Positions 25,201-32,173 of a stretch of 49,744 nt of DNA are shown here, piece by piece. The notes under the pieces were generated by a model. That model made no database searches, had not been told where the DNA came from, and was given only the letters and a program-made list of their open reading frames with translations. The position numbers and the translations under genes are program-made. The stretch is from positions 1-49,744 of the forward strand of contig JAQBVJ010000049.1 in the NCBI GenBank assembly GCA_027623235.1, read 5' to 3'. Positions within the stretch are counted from its first letter, which is position 1, and each line of letters opens with the position of its first letter. Source of the stretch: Planctomycetota bacterium (GTDB lineage: Bacteria > Planctomycetota > Planctomycetia > Planctomycetales > Planctomycetaceae).

Positions 25201-26300
25201 TCCAGGTCGGCCGTCTTTGAAAATATTCCGGCGAGCTCTCCGGGAACCGTGATCTTCTGAGATGTTGCGGGGTCATCATTTGGCTCAACTTCCGCTGCAG
25301 GTGCTGTCGGAGCGTAGCCAATAGTCACTGCGTTCGAGGTACCGTTCGCACCTTTGAAAACGTAAGAGGCTCCATCAATTCCCGCCTCGCGATCGAAGAG
25401 TGTTCTGTCGGCGTCGAGAATTTCAGGAGTGTTGGGGAGTGTGATTTCGACATTGAGTTTCTGAAGATGCCGCCCGTCAGCGGATTTGCCGGCGGGCTGT
25501 CCACCCGGAAGATTGCGGCCAACGATCGTGTATTGCGCCTTTGATCCGGGAACTCCAGCAGGCGGCAGGACAAAGTCAATATGCGGCCCCGCATGAATCT
25601 TCAATCGGTAGCCGTAGTCCGCTCCGCCGCCGTAGAGAAAGTCGGCAACTCGCACGAAGTAGTCGCCGTCGGCCGGGATCGTGAAGTCCAGCAAAGGGTC
25701 GAAGCGATTGGACTGGGCGATGGTCCGGACGAGTCGGCGTCCCGTCGAGGAATAAAGGCTCAGTTCTCCCTGCAGTTTGCTGTCAATTCGCAGTGACGCG
25801 CAGTCGACCAGAATCCTCTGCCCTTTCTTTGCCGTGACTTTGTAAAAGTCAACGTCCGCTCCACCGTCAGACTTGCCGTTAACCACCGTGCCAATCTCGA
25901 CGGGCTTGGCGAGCTCCATCGTCGCGTTGTTGTTGTCCTCGAGGATTTCCGGCAGTGTGTCCACTACGAAAGTTCTCGGATTGCTCGTTCCGTAAAGACC
26001 GTGAGCCCGTGCTTCGTAAATCCCCGGCGGGACGGCGGCATCAACTGTCACGGCAAAGGTGTTGCCGGTCTTGTGAGTCGCCTTGATTCCGGGATGACTG
26101 AAGACAAGCTGATTCAGTTCCTCCAGGTCCACTCCGTTTGTCACTGTGACGTCGACAGTCGAGCCGACCTGTGCTCCCTGCGGGAACACAGAATAGATTC
26201 GTGTCGAAGGGAGCTGGGCCTGAGCTGAGGTCGCGACCAGTGCGACAACGGCGACGATACCTGAAATAGAAAAGCAGCGGCGCATGGCGAGGCGATGCAT
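22206..26300 (-). CDS. Giant exported pre-peptidase/Ig-like protein with two coiled-coil modules
   Basis: A 1364-residue protein. Order: signal peptide (RRCFSISGIVAVVALVATSAQA, residues 7-28); an Ig/TIG-like domain (about 30-112); pre-peptidase C-terminal-like beta domains (about 115-240 with DVDFYKVTAKKGQRILVD; about 335-470 with DLDRFEFEAKAGQVLWVD); a beta domain to 570; a first Ala/Lys-rich coil (about 575-900); a beta domain (about 903-1022); a second coil (about 1025-1245); and a final Ig-like domain (to 1364). The coils are homologous to each other and to the coil of the WD40 protein downstream. The start at 26300 has AGGGG 7 bases upstream. It follows the DUF1549/DUF1553 gene across a terminator. 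Likely periplasmic or surface scaffold; function is not known. Confidence 0.9.
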   Translation of the reverse strand: MHRLAMRRCFSISGIVAVVALVATSAQAQLPSTRIYSVFPQGAQVGSTVDVTVTNGVDLEELNQLVFSHPGIKATHKTGNTFAVTVDAAVPPGIYEARAHGLYGTSNPRTFVVDTLPEILEDNNNATMELAKPVEIGTVVNGKSDGGADVDFYKVTAKKGQRILVDCASLRIDSKLQGELSLYSSTGRRLVRTIAQSNRFDPLLDFTIPADGDYFVRVADFLYGGGADYGYRLKIHAGPHIDFVLPPAGVPGSKAQYTIVGRNLPGGQPAGKSADGRHLQKLNVEITLPNTPEILDADRTLFDREAGIDGASYVFKGANGTSNAVTIGYAPTAPAAEVEPNDDPATSQKITVPGELAGIFSKTADLDRFEFEAKAGQVLWVDVFAQQLGSRADPYLMIDQVTKKDDGTETLTRRATVDDTVVNALDANLFDTNHDDISYRFAVPADATYRITLRDRYFEARGSDDLYYHLAIREETQDFRLVVIPPAPLQNVAAGYQTWSLSLRRGDNLHVQVAAIRRHGFDGTIDVTATGLPTGISCKGASIGPGENNAWLVFTAAEDSKPVVQQSVQITGAARIEDLAKVKAVDDLDKQIVALVANVPKLADALQKTVDPKDKAAAARKVADDKATADAAIVKTATDAKTEADKVVADAQAAQKKADDAKAAADKAVTDITNAQKVTQAATDAAKKNLTDAQSAEKVAADAKTAADKAAADAQAAATQAQAALDAAKKAAEADKDNADLAKKATEAEAAKKAADDVLATATVAQTAAVKVFTDSQAATVAATTAAAAAEKANAAALVNVKTAADAKTAADQTSTAAAQATQKATVEQAKTVQTLAQATATFKQSEAAQKTAVAEDDKALAAFNAATKAKTDGDALVATKNSEVATARKARDAAAKNVTRDARTATIVWNGTAQQSAVSRLTRGLAVSVMDEAAPYQVTTDVHREVLNHNGQLLIPVKLTKRNGFDNKITLNVQNLPKNAQFQKQDIEKGQDTALLRLFMPNNVAEGSYTIFLQCQGQVSYSRNPERVDRAKTAQEEAVKALAVATETAKTSATAATAGAKGLTDAMNAQKATLTALTAAQKKVTDSQAAEKTAADAKAAADKAATDAKTAADAAQKALDEAKKAADADATNQDLAKKATDADAAKKAADTALTTAVAAQTAATKVLTDAQAATKAATDAAAVATKANEDALAAVKVATDAKTKADADKKTADDNLKAVTAAKTAADAEFTAATAAAKAANLNYFPPSTPIIVTVKKGAFTLAAAPAGGGALKRGAKLEVKVTVTRINGFTGPVTVNLGLPPAATGLTAAPVTIPADQNEATLVVNAGGDATEGAIQYAVVHGTADWDGPTSADQPVTITVAK
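22680..22922 (-). repeat. Coil module copy C (second coil of the giant protein)
   Basis: An 81-codon stretch, residues 1127-1207, beginning ADADATNQDLAKKATDADAA. By hand it matches copy A at about 60 and copy B at about 56 of 81 positions without gaps. It sits in the C-terminal coil, just before the last Ig-like domain. Confidence 0.85.
23865..24107 (-). repeat. Coil module copy B (first coil of the giant protein)
   Basis: An 81-codon stretch, residues 732-812, beginning AEADKDNADLAKKATEAEAA. It is closer to copy A in the neighbouring gene (about 64 of 81) than to copy C in its own gene (about 56 of 81), which suggests exchange between the two genes or selection for matching partners. Confidence 0.85.
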
Positions 26301-26532
26301 GACAAACCCCTGGAAAGACCTCACGGACAGCGTGTCTGAAAAATGACACTTTGCGGCGAGATACAGTACGGGAAAGCGGATACGGACTAATGGGAAAGGC
26401 AGCAGACGCGATTGCGTCGAAAGCTGTGGAGTGAGCAGCGAAGGACGACTCCTCCGTTGAGTCAGCCTCACAGCTTAATAAGGCAGAAAAATCGATAGAA
26501 CGACGACGGGATGTCGCTCGCCCTGAATACAG

Positions 26533-26565
26533 AAAAGCCGCTGCGGCCAAGGTGACCGCAGCGGC
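26533..26565 (-). terminator. Rho-independent terminator after the DUF1549/DUF1553 gene
   Basis: On the minus strand a perfect 10-bp stem (26556-26565 with 26537-26546, CCGCAGCGGC type, 9-nt loop) is followed by TTTT. It begins 12 bp past the stop of the DUF1549/DUF1553 gene, so that gene can be transcribed separately from the two giant genes downstream, which must then have their own promoter between 26301 and 26532. Confidence 0.85.
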
Positions 26566-26576
26566 AGAGCGATCGA

Positions 26577-29063
26577 TTAGTGGTTAAACAGAAATTCTTT
26601 CGTATTGATCAGAGCCCAGATAATGTCCTCGTAGGCAACCTTCACATTGGCTTCGTGCTTTTTGAGGTGGGCCAGAGCGATCTGAAGCTCGTCCGCATTC
26701 GGCTCACGAGCGTAAGCCCAGCGGTAGAGTTCTTTCACGCGTTCATCGTGAGATCGCTCTTTGTCATTCGTCAGCAGTTGGGCTCGACCAGAGCCGCCTG
26801 AAATTTTGGTCTGAACTTCCGAGCTGTTCAGCAAGTGGAGGCTCTGAGCCAGGTTGGCTTCCTGAGACCGCTCACACTCGCAGGCCGTATCGCCCTGCGG
26901 CTGACCGAACACCTTCAGGAAGTACGGACCGATCGACGGGTCGGCAAGCTGAGTGGCTCGGGTGCCGCCGGGCAGTCCGCTGTAGGCCTGCGTCGAATTG
27001 GTGACCTGATGGAAGGCGTCGTATAGAACTTCCGCAGTCAGCCGTTTCGGGTAGTACCGGGAGAAATTCTGCTTGTCCTTCAGATTGTAGTCGTTCGGAA
27101 GAGCACTCAACTGGTAGGTCTTCGACAGACAGATTGTTCGGACAAGCCACTTCATGTCGAAACCGTTTTCAATGAAGTTGTGGGCGAGTGCCTGAATCAG
27201 CTCCGGATTGGACGGCGGGTTGGTTTCCCGCATGTCGTCTTCCGGTTCAACAATGCCGCGATCGAAAAAGTGCTTCCAGTAGCGATTCACCAGAGCGGGA
27301 GCGAAGAACGTGTTGTCCTTGCGCGCCATCCAGTCGGCGAGGTGGACTCGCGGGTCACGATCCGCCGGAATTTCGAGAGCATCGCTGCCGAGTCCGGCAG
27401 GCTTCAGATTCTCTTTCGTCCGCGGATTCTGCGACTGAGCGACCCGGTCATTGTGGAAGATTCGCCGGTCCCGCTGAGTTCTCAACGCACCGGGAGTCGT
27501 TTTGTTTCCGACCGTCGTGAAAAACGCGGCGAAGCCGTAGTAGTCGTTCTGGCTCCACTTCTCGAACGGGTGGTGGTGGCATCGGGCACACTGAATGCGG
27601 AGGCCGAGGAATAACTGGGCAGTGTCCTCAACCTGCTCATTGACCTCGTTGACTTCGCGATACCAGACGACCGCCGGGTTGCTGGTTGCTTCTCCAGAGG
27701 CCGAGACGATCTCTCGCACGAACTGGTCGTAAGGCTTGTTCTCGTAGAGGCTTTCCCAGATCCAGCGGTAAAACGCGTAGGTTCCGTAAAGGTCGTCTGC
27801 CTGTCGCTTCTTGTTGCGGAGAACCAGGTTCCATTTATTGGCGAAGTAGTCGGCGTAGGCTTCGGTGTCGAGAAGTCGGTCGACCAGTTGCTCGCGTTTG
27901 TCCGGAGCCGGATCAGCCAGGAATTTCCGGACTTCCTCTTCGGTAGGAACAGTTCCCGTAATGTCGATGGAAACTCGACGCAGGAAGGTCGCATCGTCAG
28001 CCAGCTGTGACGGCGGAATACCGAGCAGTTTCAGCTTCGCAAACACTGCTTCATCGATGAAGTTGGCCGGAGCCGGAATCGATGAGGTATCGGCACCCAG
28101 CGGGATCGTGGCGCGGAACGTTGAAACCTGGCCCTGGTAGCGAGCCATGATCGCGACTTCGCCTGCCAGGTCGAGCGTCTTGATCAGGCCTTCCTCGGTG
28201 GACTCGGCCATTTCCGGATCGTTGGCTTCGTACAAAGCCATCCGGGTGACATCTTCCGTTGTGCCGTCGCTGTAACGGGCGAGAACTGTGATCTGCTGAT
28301 CCGAGCCGCGGTCCATGAGCCGCTGCTTCGGAAGACACTCAATCCCGACAACGTAAGCGTCGTCCGGGTTTCCGTAGGGCATACCCTGCTCGACCCAGCG
28401 ATAGATCATGCGGTATTCGTAGCTGCCAGCTTCCATGCGCTTTCCGCCGCCGTGCGGGGATTTGCCAGTCGCTTTGAGCAGCAGCAGACTCTCTGCAGGA
28501 GACGACGGAAACAGGCGTCGGCCGCGACCTTCCTTGACGAGGTACTCAAAGTCCTCGTCCGGATAAAAACCAAGAAGGGAAAGCTTAAACCCGTTCTGGC
28601 CGCTCGCCTTGCCGTGGCAGCCTCCTGAGTTGCACCCGAGCTTCGTGAAGATCGGAGCGATCTGGTTTTTGAAGTTGATCGGAATCTGATGGGCGACACC
28701 CTCGACGTGCACGACGACCGAAGCCTCTTTGCCGTTCAGGGTCGCTTTGACGGTGACGTCACCATCCTTCAAAGGAGTCACCAGACCGTCTTTGGCAATC
28801 TCGATGATGTCGGCCGGTGTCGCTGCGAATGTGACCCCGTGGGTGTGGTCGCGGAGCTGCCCGGACGAGTACTTACCCGTCACGATGAGCTGTTGCCGGG
28901 CGTCGCGACCACGGATGGTCAGCTTGCCGTTCTCGGCCTCAACCTGAAGGGAATCCAGCACTCCGGGGTCGCCAAGACCCTTGGGTTCGGGAGCGGCGAG
29001 TCCAACGGACGCAGTGGTGACTGCAAGAGCAACAGCTGCATAGAACAGTTGCGAGCGCTTCAT
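26577..29063 (-). CDS. Exported DUF1549/DUF1553 protein with Ig-like domain and haem motifs
   Basis: An 828-residue protein. Order: signal peptide (residues 1-24); bacterial Ig-like (BIG2-type) domain at about 35-122; a cytochrome-like region with a CNSGGCHG motif (Cys144, Cys149, His150, a C-x4-CH spacing rather than CxxCH); a second Ig-like stretch at about 235-320; DUF1549 from about 335 to 540 including CARCHHHPFEKW (CxxCH, residues 492-496); and DUF1553 from about 580 to the end. The start has AGGAG 7 bases upstream. This is the standard planctomycete cytochrome protein usually paired with a DUF1501 gene; here the partners are the two giant genes instead. Function unproven. Confidence 0.95.
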   Translation of the reverse strand: MKRSQLFYAAVALAVTTASVGLAAPEPKGLGDPGVLDSLQVEAENGKLTIRGRDARQQLIVTGKYSSGQLRDHTHGVTFAATPADIIEIAKDGLVTPLKDGDVTVKATLNGKEASVVVHVEGVAHQIPINFKNQIAPIFTKLGCNSGGCHGKASGQNGFKLSLLGFYPDEDFEYLVKEGRGRRLFPSSPAESLLLLKATGKSPHGGGKRMEAGSYEYRMIYRWVEQGMPYGNPDDAYVVGIECLPKQRLMDRGSDQQITVLARYSDGTTEDVTRMALYEANDPEMAESTEEGLIKTLDLAGEVAIMARYQGQVSTFRATIPLGADTSSIPAPANFIDEAVFAKLKLLGIPPSQLADDATFLRRVSIDITGTVPTEEEVRKFLADPAPDKREQLVDRLLDTEAYADYFANKWNLVLRNKKRQADDLYGTYAFYRWIWESLYENKPYDQFVREIVSASGEATSNPAVVWYREVNEVNEQVEDTAQLFLGLRIQCARCHHHPFEKWSQNDYYGFAAFFTTVGNKTTPGALRTQRDRRIFHNDRVAQSQNPRTKENLKPAGLGSDALEIPADRDPRVHLADWMARKDNTFFAPALVNRYWKHFFDRGIVEPEDDMRETNPPSNPELIQALAHNFIENGFDMKWLVRTICLSKTYQLSALPNDYNLKDKQNFSRYYPKRLTAEVLYDAFHQVTNSTQAYSGLPGGTRATQLADPSIGPYFLKVFGQPQGDTACECERSQEANLAQSLHLLNSSEVQTKISGGSGRAQLLTNDKERSHDERVKELYRWAYAREPNADELQIALAHLKKHEANVKVAYEDIIWALINTKEFLFNH

Positions 29064-29340
29064 GGGAAGCTCCTGTGAGGATCGTATCCGTATTGGATTC
29101 GGGCAGGATGTCATGCCGGGTTCACCGCAAAGCGACAAAGTACGGCAGGAGTGATTTACGGGGGAAAACGGAGTGGTTCACTTCGAACCGAGGTGACCAG
29201 CAGGTAAGGGTGGGGAAGTTTGCGGGTCGAGAGAGAGATTATGGCCGAACAGTCGACTACAAAACAACATATCGGTGCCCGTTTGTTTGTCAAGATGCGG
29301 ATCAGGCCGCCGAGCAACTCATAGCAAAGGTGGGAACGGA

Positions 29341-30114
29341 ATGTTTCAGAATCGAGTCAAGAAGTGCTTCACAGAGAACCGGGTCGCTGTCGGAACCGCT
29401 GTCCCGGACGCGTCCGACATCATGGCCAAGCTGGCAATCAACTGCGACATCGACTTTCTCTGGATCGACCTGGAGCACCGTCCGTACGGAACTCACGAGG
29501 TGCGGTGGATGCCGATCCTCTGCCGCCAGGCGGGCTGTTCGGCGATGATCCGCGTGCCCGGCCTGGATCCCATGTGGATCAAAAAGGCGCTCGACATCGG
29601 AGCGAACACGATCATGGTCCCGCAAATCAACAACGCGGACGAAGCCAAGCGGGCGGTCGAATACGCGAAGTATCCGCCGCGGGGTTCGCGCGGAATCTCG
29701 CCCGGATGGACGCTGATGATGGATGTTGCCTGGGACGACTACCTCCCGGTGGCGAATGAAGAGACCGGAATCGTTCTGCAGATTGAATCGCCCGAGGGGA
29801 TGGCCAACCTCGACGAGATCGCGGCAGTCGAGGGAGTCGACGTCGTCTTCGCCGGACCGGCCGATCTGTCCGCCTCACTGGGAGTCATCGGGCAGTTTGG
29901 TCACCCGAAGCTGCAGAAGTACCTCGCAGACTTCCCGAAGCGGGTCGCCGAGCACGGCAAACCGGCCGGCATCACCTTCGGAACGCTCGCCCCGTGTCTG
30001 AAGGCGTTCTCGCAGGGGTATCGATTCATCAATCTGAGCTCTATCGCTCACCTGGGAATCGAGGGTCTGACAGCCGGCCTCGATCAGATTCGAAAGTTGA
30101 ACCCAACGATTTGA
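29341..30114 (+). CDS. HpcH/HpaI family aldolase
   Basis: A 257-residue class II (metal-dependent) aldolase/citrate-lyase-like (beta/alpha)8 enzyme. Seen: IDLEHRPYG with the catalytic His, MIRVPGLDP with the substrate arginine, VPQINNADEAKRAVEY, and the metal-binding pair in LQIESPEGMANLDEI and VFAGPADLSASLG. Related enzymes split 4-hydroxy-2-oxo acids to pyruvate or glyoxylate and an aldehyde; the true substrate cannot be read here. It is divergent from the DUF1549/DUF1553 gene (277-bp gap with both promoters). An in-frame ATG at 29275 lacks support; the family starts at MFQNRV. Confidence 0.93.
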   Translation: MFQNRVKKCFTENRVAVGTAVPDASDIMAKLAINCDIDFLWIDLEHRPYGTHEVRWMPILCRQAGCSAMIRVPGLDPMWIKKALDIGANTIMVPQINNADEAKRAVEYAKYPPRGSRGISPGWTLMMDVAWDDYLPVANEETGIVLQIESPEGMANLDEIAAVEGVDVVFAGPADLSASLGVIGQFGHPKLQKYLADFPKRVAEHGKPAGITFGTLAPCLKAFSQGYRFINLSSIAHLGIEGLTAGLDQIRKLNPTI

Positions 30115-30235
30115 AGGGATGTTGTCGCAACGGGCGACAAAAAAACCGCATTAAGTCGAAATGCACAAACTCGGCACGGGTATTTGTCATATGTTGAAAT
30201 ACGAGTGACCATTTTACTCTCGACCCGGACTCAAC

Positions 30236-31192
30236 ATGTCGACCGCTCCGATTGACTGGAAAGCGATCAAGACGCTCGCTTTCGAGCTCGATCCCTTTGA
30301 CGGAATCCCGCTTGATATCGAGCTACCTGCACTGCCCGCCGCCGTCACTCGATTTATTGAACGATCTGAGGATCCAGAAGCGACGGCCAGTGAACTGGCA
30401 ACAATCGTTGAAACCGATTCCGGCATGACCGCCGAACTGCTCAAGCATGTGAATTCCGCTCGTTTGAATTTGCTGAGAACGATCACCAGTGTCGCGCAGG
30501 CGATCGCTTATCTCGGAATTGAAACGACCAAAGTCTTCGTCATGACCGCAGGAGCTCGTGCATCGCTCCGTTCCTTCAATTGCCGACTGATCAGTCCCTC
30601 CTGCTTTTGGAATGAGTCGCTTCAACGAGCTGTCTTTAGCCGAGAAATTTCAAACAGGCTTGTTGGTAATAGCGATTTGGCATTTGCCGCAGCCTTGCTC
30701 CAGGATTTTATCCTCCCCGTACTCACAAACGCGTATCCAGAAAAATACAAGGAGTACCAGCGTCAGGAAGGGCAGTGGAAATCAATTTGTGATTTCGAGC
30801 GGGCAACATTTGGCTGGGACCACGCTCAGGCAGCTGCATTCGTCGCTGACCAGTGGATTTTCCCTGACGAACTGGTCTGCTGCATTTTTCATCACCACCA
30901 CATTCGCGCCATACTGAAGCACCCTGTTCTGTCCAATTCCGTTGTCATGCCGGTCGCGCTGTCTGGACTGCTTCCCTCGCAGCTTGAACAGGTTTGGAGC
31001 GGGCCAGAGACTCTCGCCAGGCTCAACACATCCTCGGGTTTCGATTTGCTGGAGGTCTCAGCCATCGTTGATGCACAATTGGAGCAGGCAGCCCAGGGTA
31101 AGAGTCTCGGTTTTTCACTGACCGAACAGCTGGCACCGATCGTCGCCAGAAGCATTGAGCAGAACCAGGCAACCGCCACAGTCATCACGTGA
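30236..31192 (+). CDS. HDOD domain protein
   Basis: A 318-residue cytoplasmic protein with an HDOD domain at about residues 25-230. Typical phrases: LPALPAAVTRFIERSEDPEATASELATIVETDSGMTA opens the domain in the usual way, then LLKHVNSAR, AQAIAYLGI and AAFVADQWIFPDEL. HDOD domains are HD-fold relatives that have lost phosphodiesterase catalysis and act in signalling scaffolds. No GGDEF or EAL partner is fused. The C-terminal 80 residues are unassigned. The gene follows the aldolase after 121 bp and converges on the endonuclease/phosphatase gene with a 38-bp gap. Confidence 0.9.
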   Translation: MSTAPIDWKAIKTLAFELDPFDGIPLDIELPALPAAVTRFIERSEDPEATASELATIVETDSGMTAELLKHVNSARLNLLRTITSVAQAIAYLGIETTKVFVMTAGARASLRSFNCRLISPSCFWNESLQRAVFSREISNRLVGNSDLAFAAALLQDFILPVLTNAYPEKYKEYQRQEGQWKSICDFERATFGWDHAQAAAFVADQWIFPDELVCCIFHHHHIRAILKHPVLSNSVVMPVALSGLLPSQLEQVWSGPETLARLNTSSGFDLLEVSAIVDAQLEQAAQGKSLGFSLTEQLAPIVARSIEQNQATATVIT

Positions 31193-31230
31193 TAATTTCA
31201 CAAGTGTGAAGACGACTTCTTTGAGCTGAG

Positions 31231-32043
31231 TCAATGGGGCGAGACCTCAAACACGGCCAGCACTGGTCGATGATCGGAAGCGATCTCGTCGGCGATGACC
31301 TCAGCGTGAGTCAGCTTCAGATGCGGAGCGGCTCGATAAAAAATGTAGTCAATGCGCGATTTCGGGTTGATTGACGGCGCACTCGGGGCGGCTGGCTCGT
31401 CCGTCGCGTTCGACCAGCGAGTCAGCAGTGTCTTGATCGGCTCGGAATCCGGAGTCGCGTTCATGTCGCCGGCCAGGATCGTCGGCATCGCATCGTCCTC
31501 ACCCGCAAAGTGCTCGTTGATCGCTTTTGCCTCGGCCAGCCGATCCTCGGCGATGTTGTGCTGAAAGTGCGTGCTGACAAATCGAAACGGCTTCCCATCA
31601 TGCCCCTTCAGCGTCACTGCGATCGCTCCGCGCGGGTACGTCACTTTTTCGGGAGTCGCCTCGGTATAAGGAAGCGGCTGAATGTGAACGTCGAGGATCG
31701 GCAGCTTTGTGAGCACCGCGTTGCCGAACAGACCGCCCTCATAATGCTGAGTTGGTCCGAACCGAACAGCCATCCCGGTCAGCTCGGCAAGCCGCCGCGC
31801 TTCATGAACCCGCCCGGACCGCTTGACCCCGACGTCGACTTCCTGAAGAGCCACCAGGTCCGGCTTCTGTTTAAGAATGACCTTTGCCAGGCGAGCCACG
31901 TCGTACTCCCCGTCGGTCCCCTGCCCGTAGTGGATGTTGTAGCAGAGGACCCGAAGCGTCTGCGGCTCGGCACCCCAGGCGGGACGGCTCAGCAGAGTCC
32001 CGGCGAGAGCCAGGGCTGGCAGCAGGGCGAATTGGAATCTCAT
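31231..32043 (-). CDS. Exported endonuclease/exonuclease/phosphatase family protein
   Basis: A 270-residue protein with signal peptide (MRFQFALLPALALAGTLLSRPAWG). The EEP fold motifs are complete: CYNIHYG (Asn), ALQEVD (metal-binding Glu), STHFQHN, GDMNATPDS (Asp/Asn) and the terminal SDHRPV (catalytic His). Substrate could be nucleic acid, phosphoinositide or sphingomyelin-like lipid; the export signal makes an extracytoplasmic phosphodiesterase most likely. GGAGAG lies before the ATG at 32043. It is divergent from the formate dehydrogenase gene with a 130-bp gap. Confidence 0.92.
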   Translation of the reverse strand: MRFQFALLPALALAGTLLSRPAWGAEPQTLRVLCYNIHYGQGTDGEYDVARLAKVILKQKPDLVALQEVDVGVKRSGRVHEARRLAELTGMAVRFGPTQHYEGGLFGNAVLTKLPILDVHIQPLPYTEATPEKVTYPRGAIAVTLKGHDGKPFRFVSTHFQHNIAEDRLAEAKAINEHFAGEDDAMPTILAGDMNATPDSEPIKTLLTRWSNATDEPAAPSAPSINPKSRIDYIFYRAAPHLKLTHAEVIADEIASDHRPVLAVFEVSPH

Positions 32044-32173
32044 CGGGTCTCTCCAGCGTGGCGGCATTGAACTTCGCAGCTTCTCATCATCGCTGGTGAG
32101 TCCGTTCCGAAAAACTGATAACCTTCGGCCCGGTGTTGGCTTTGCTCCGATGAGACACCTGCCGAGGTTCCTA

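Noticed and set aside
30123..30146. Hairpin TGTCGC/GCGACA with an A-tract after the aldolase gene
   Set aside because: An intrinsic terminator for the plus strand needs T residues after the stem; here they are A. On the minus strand the T-tract would precede the stem. No terminator function is supported.
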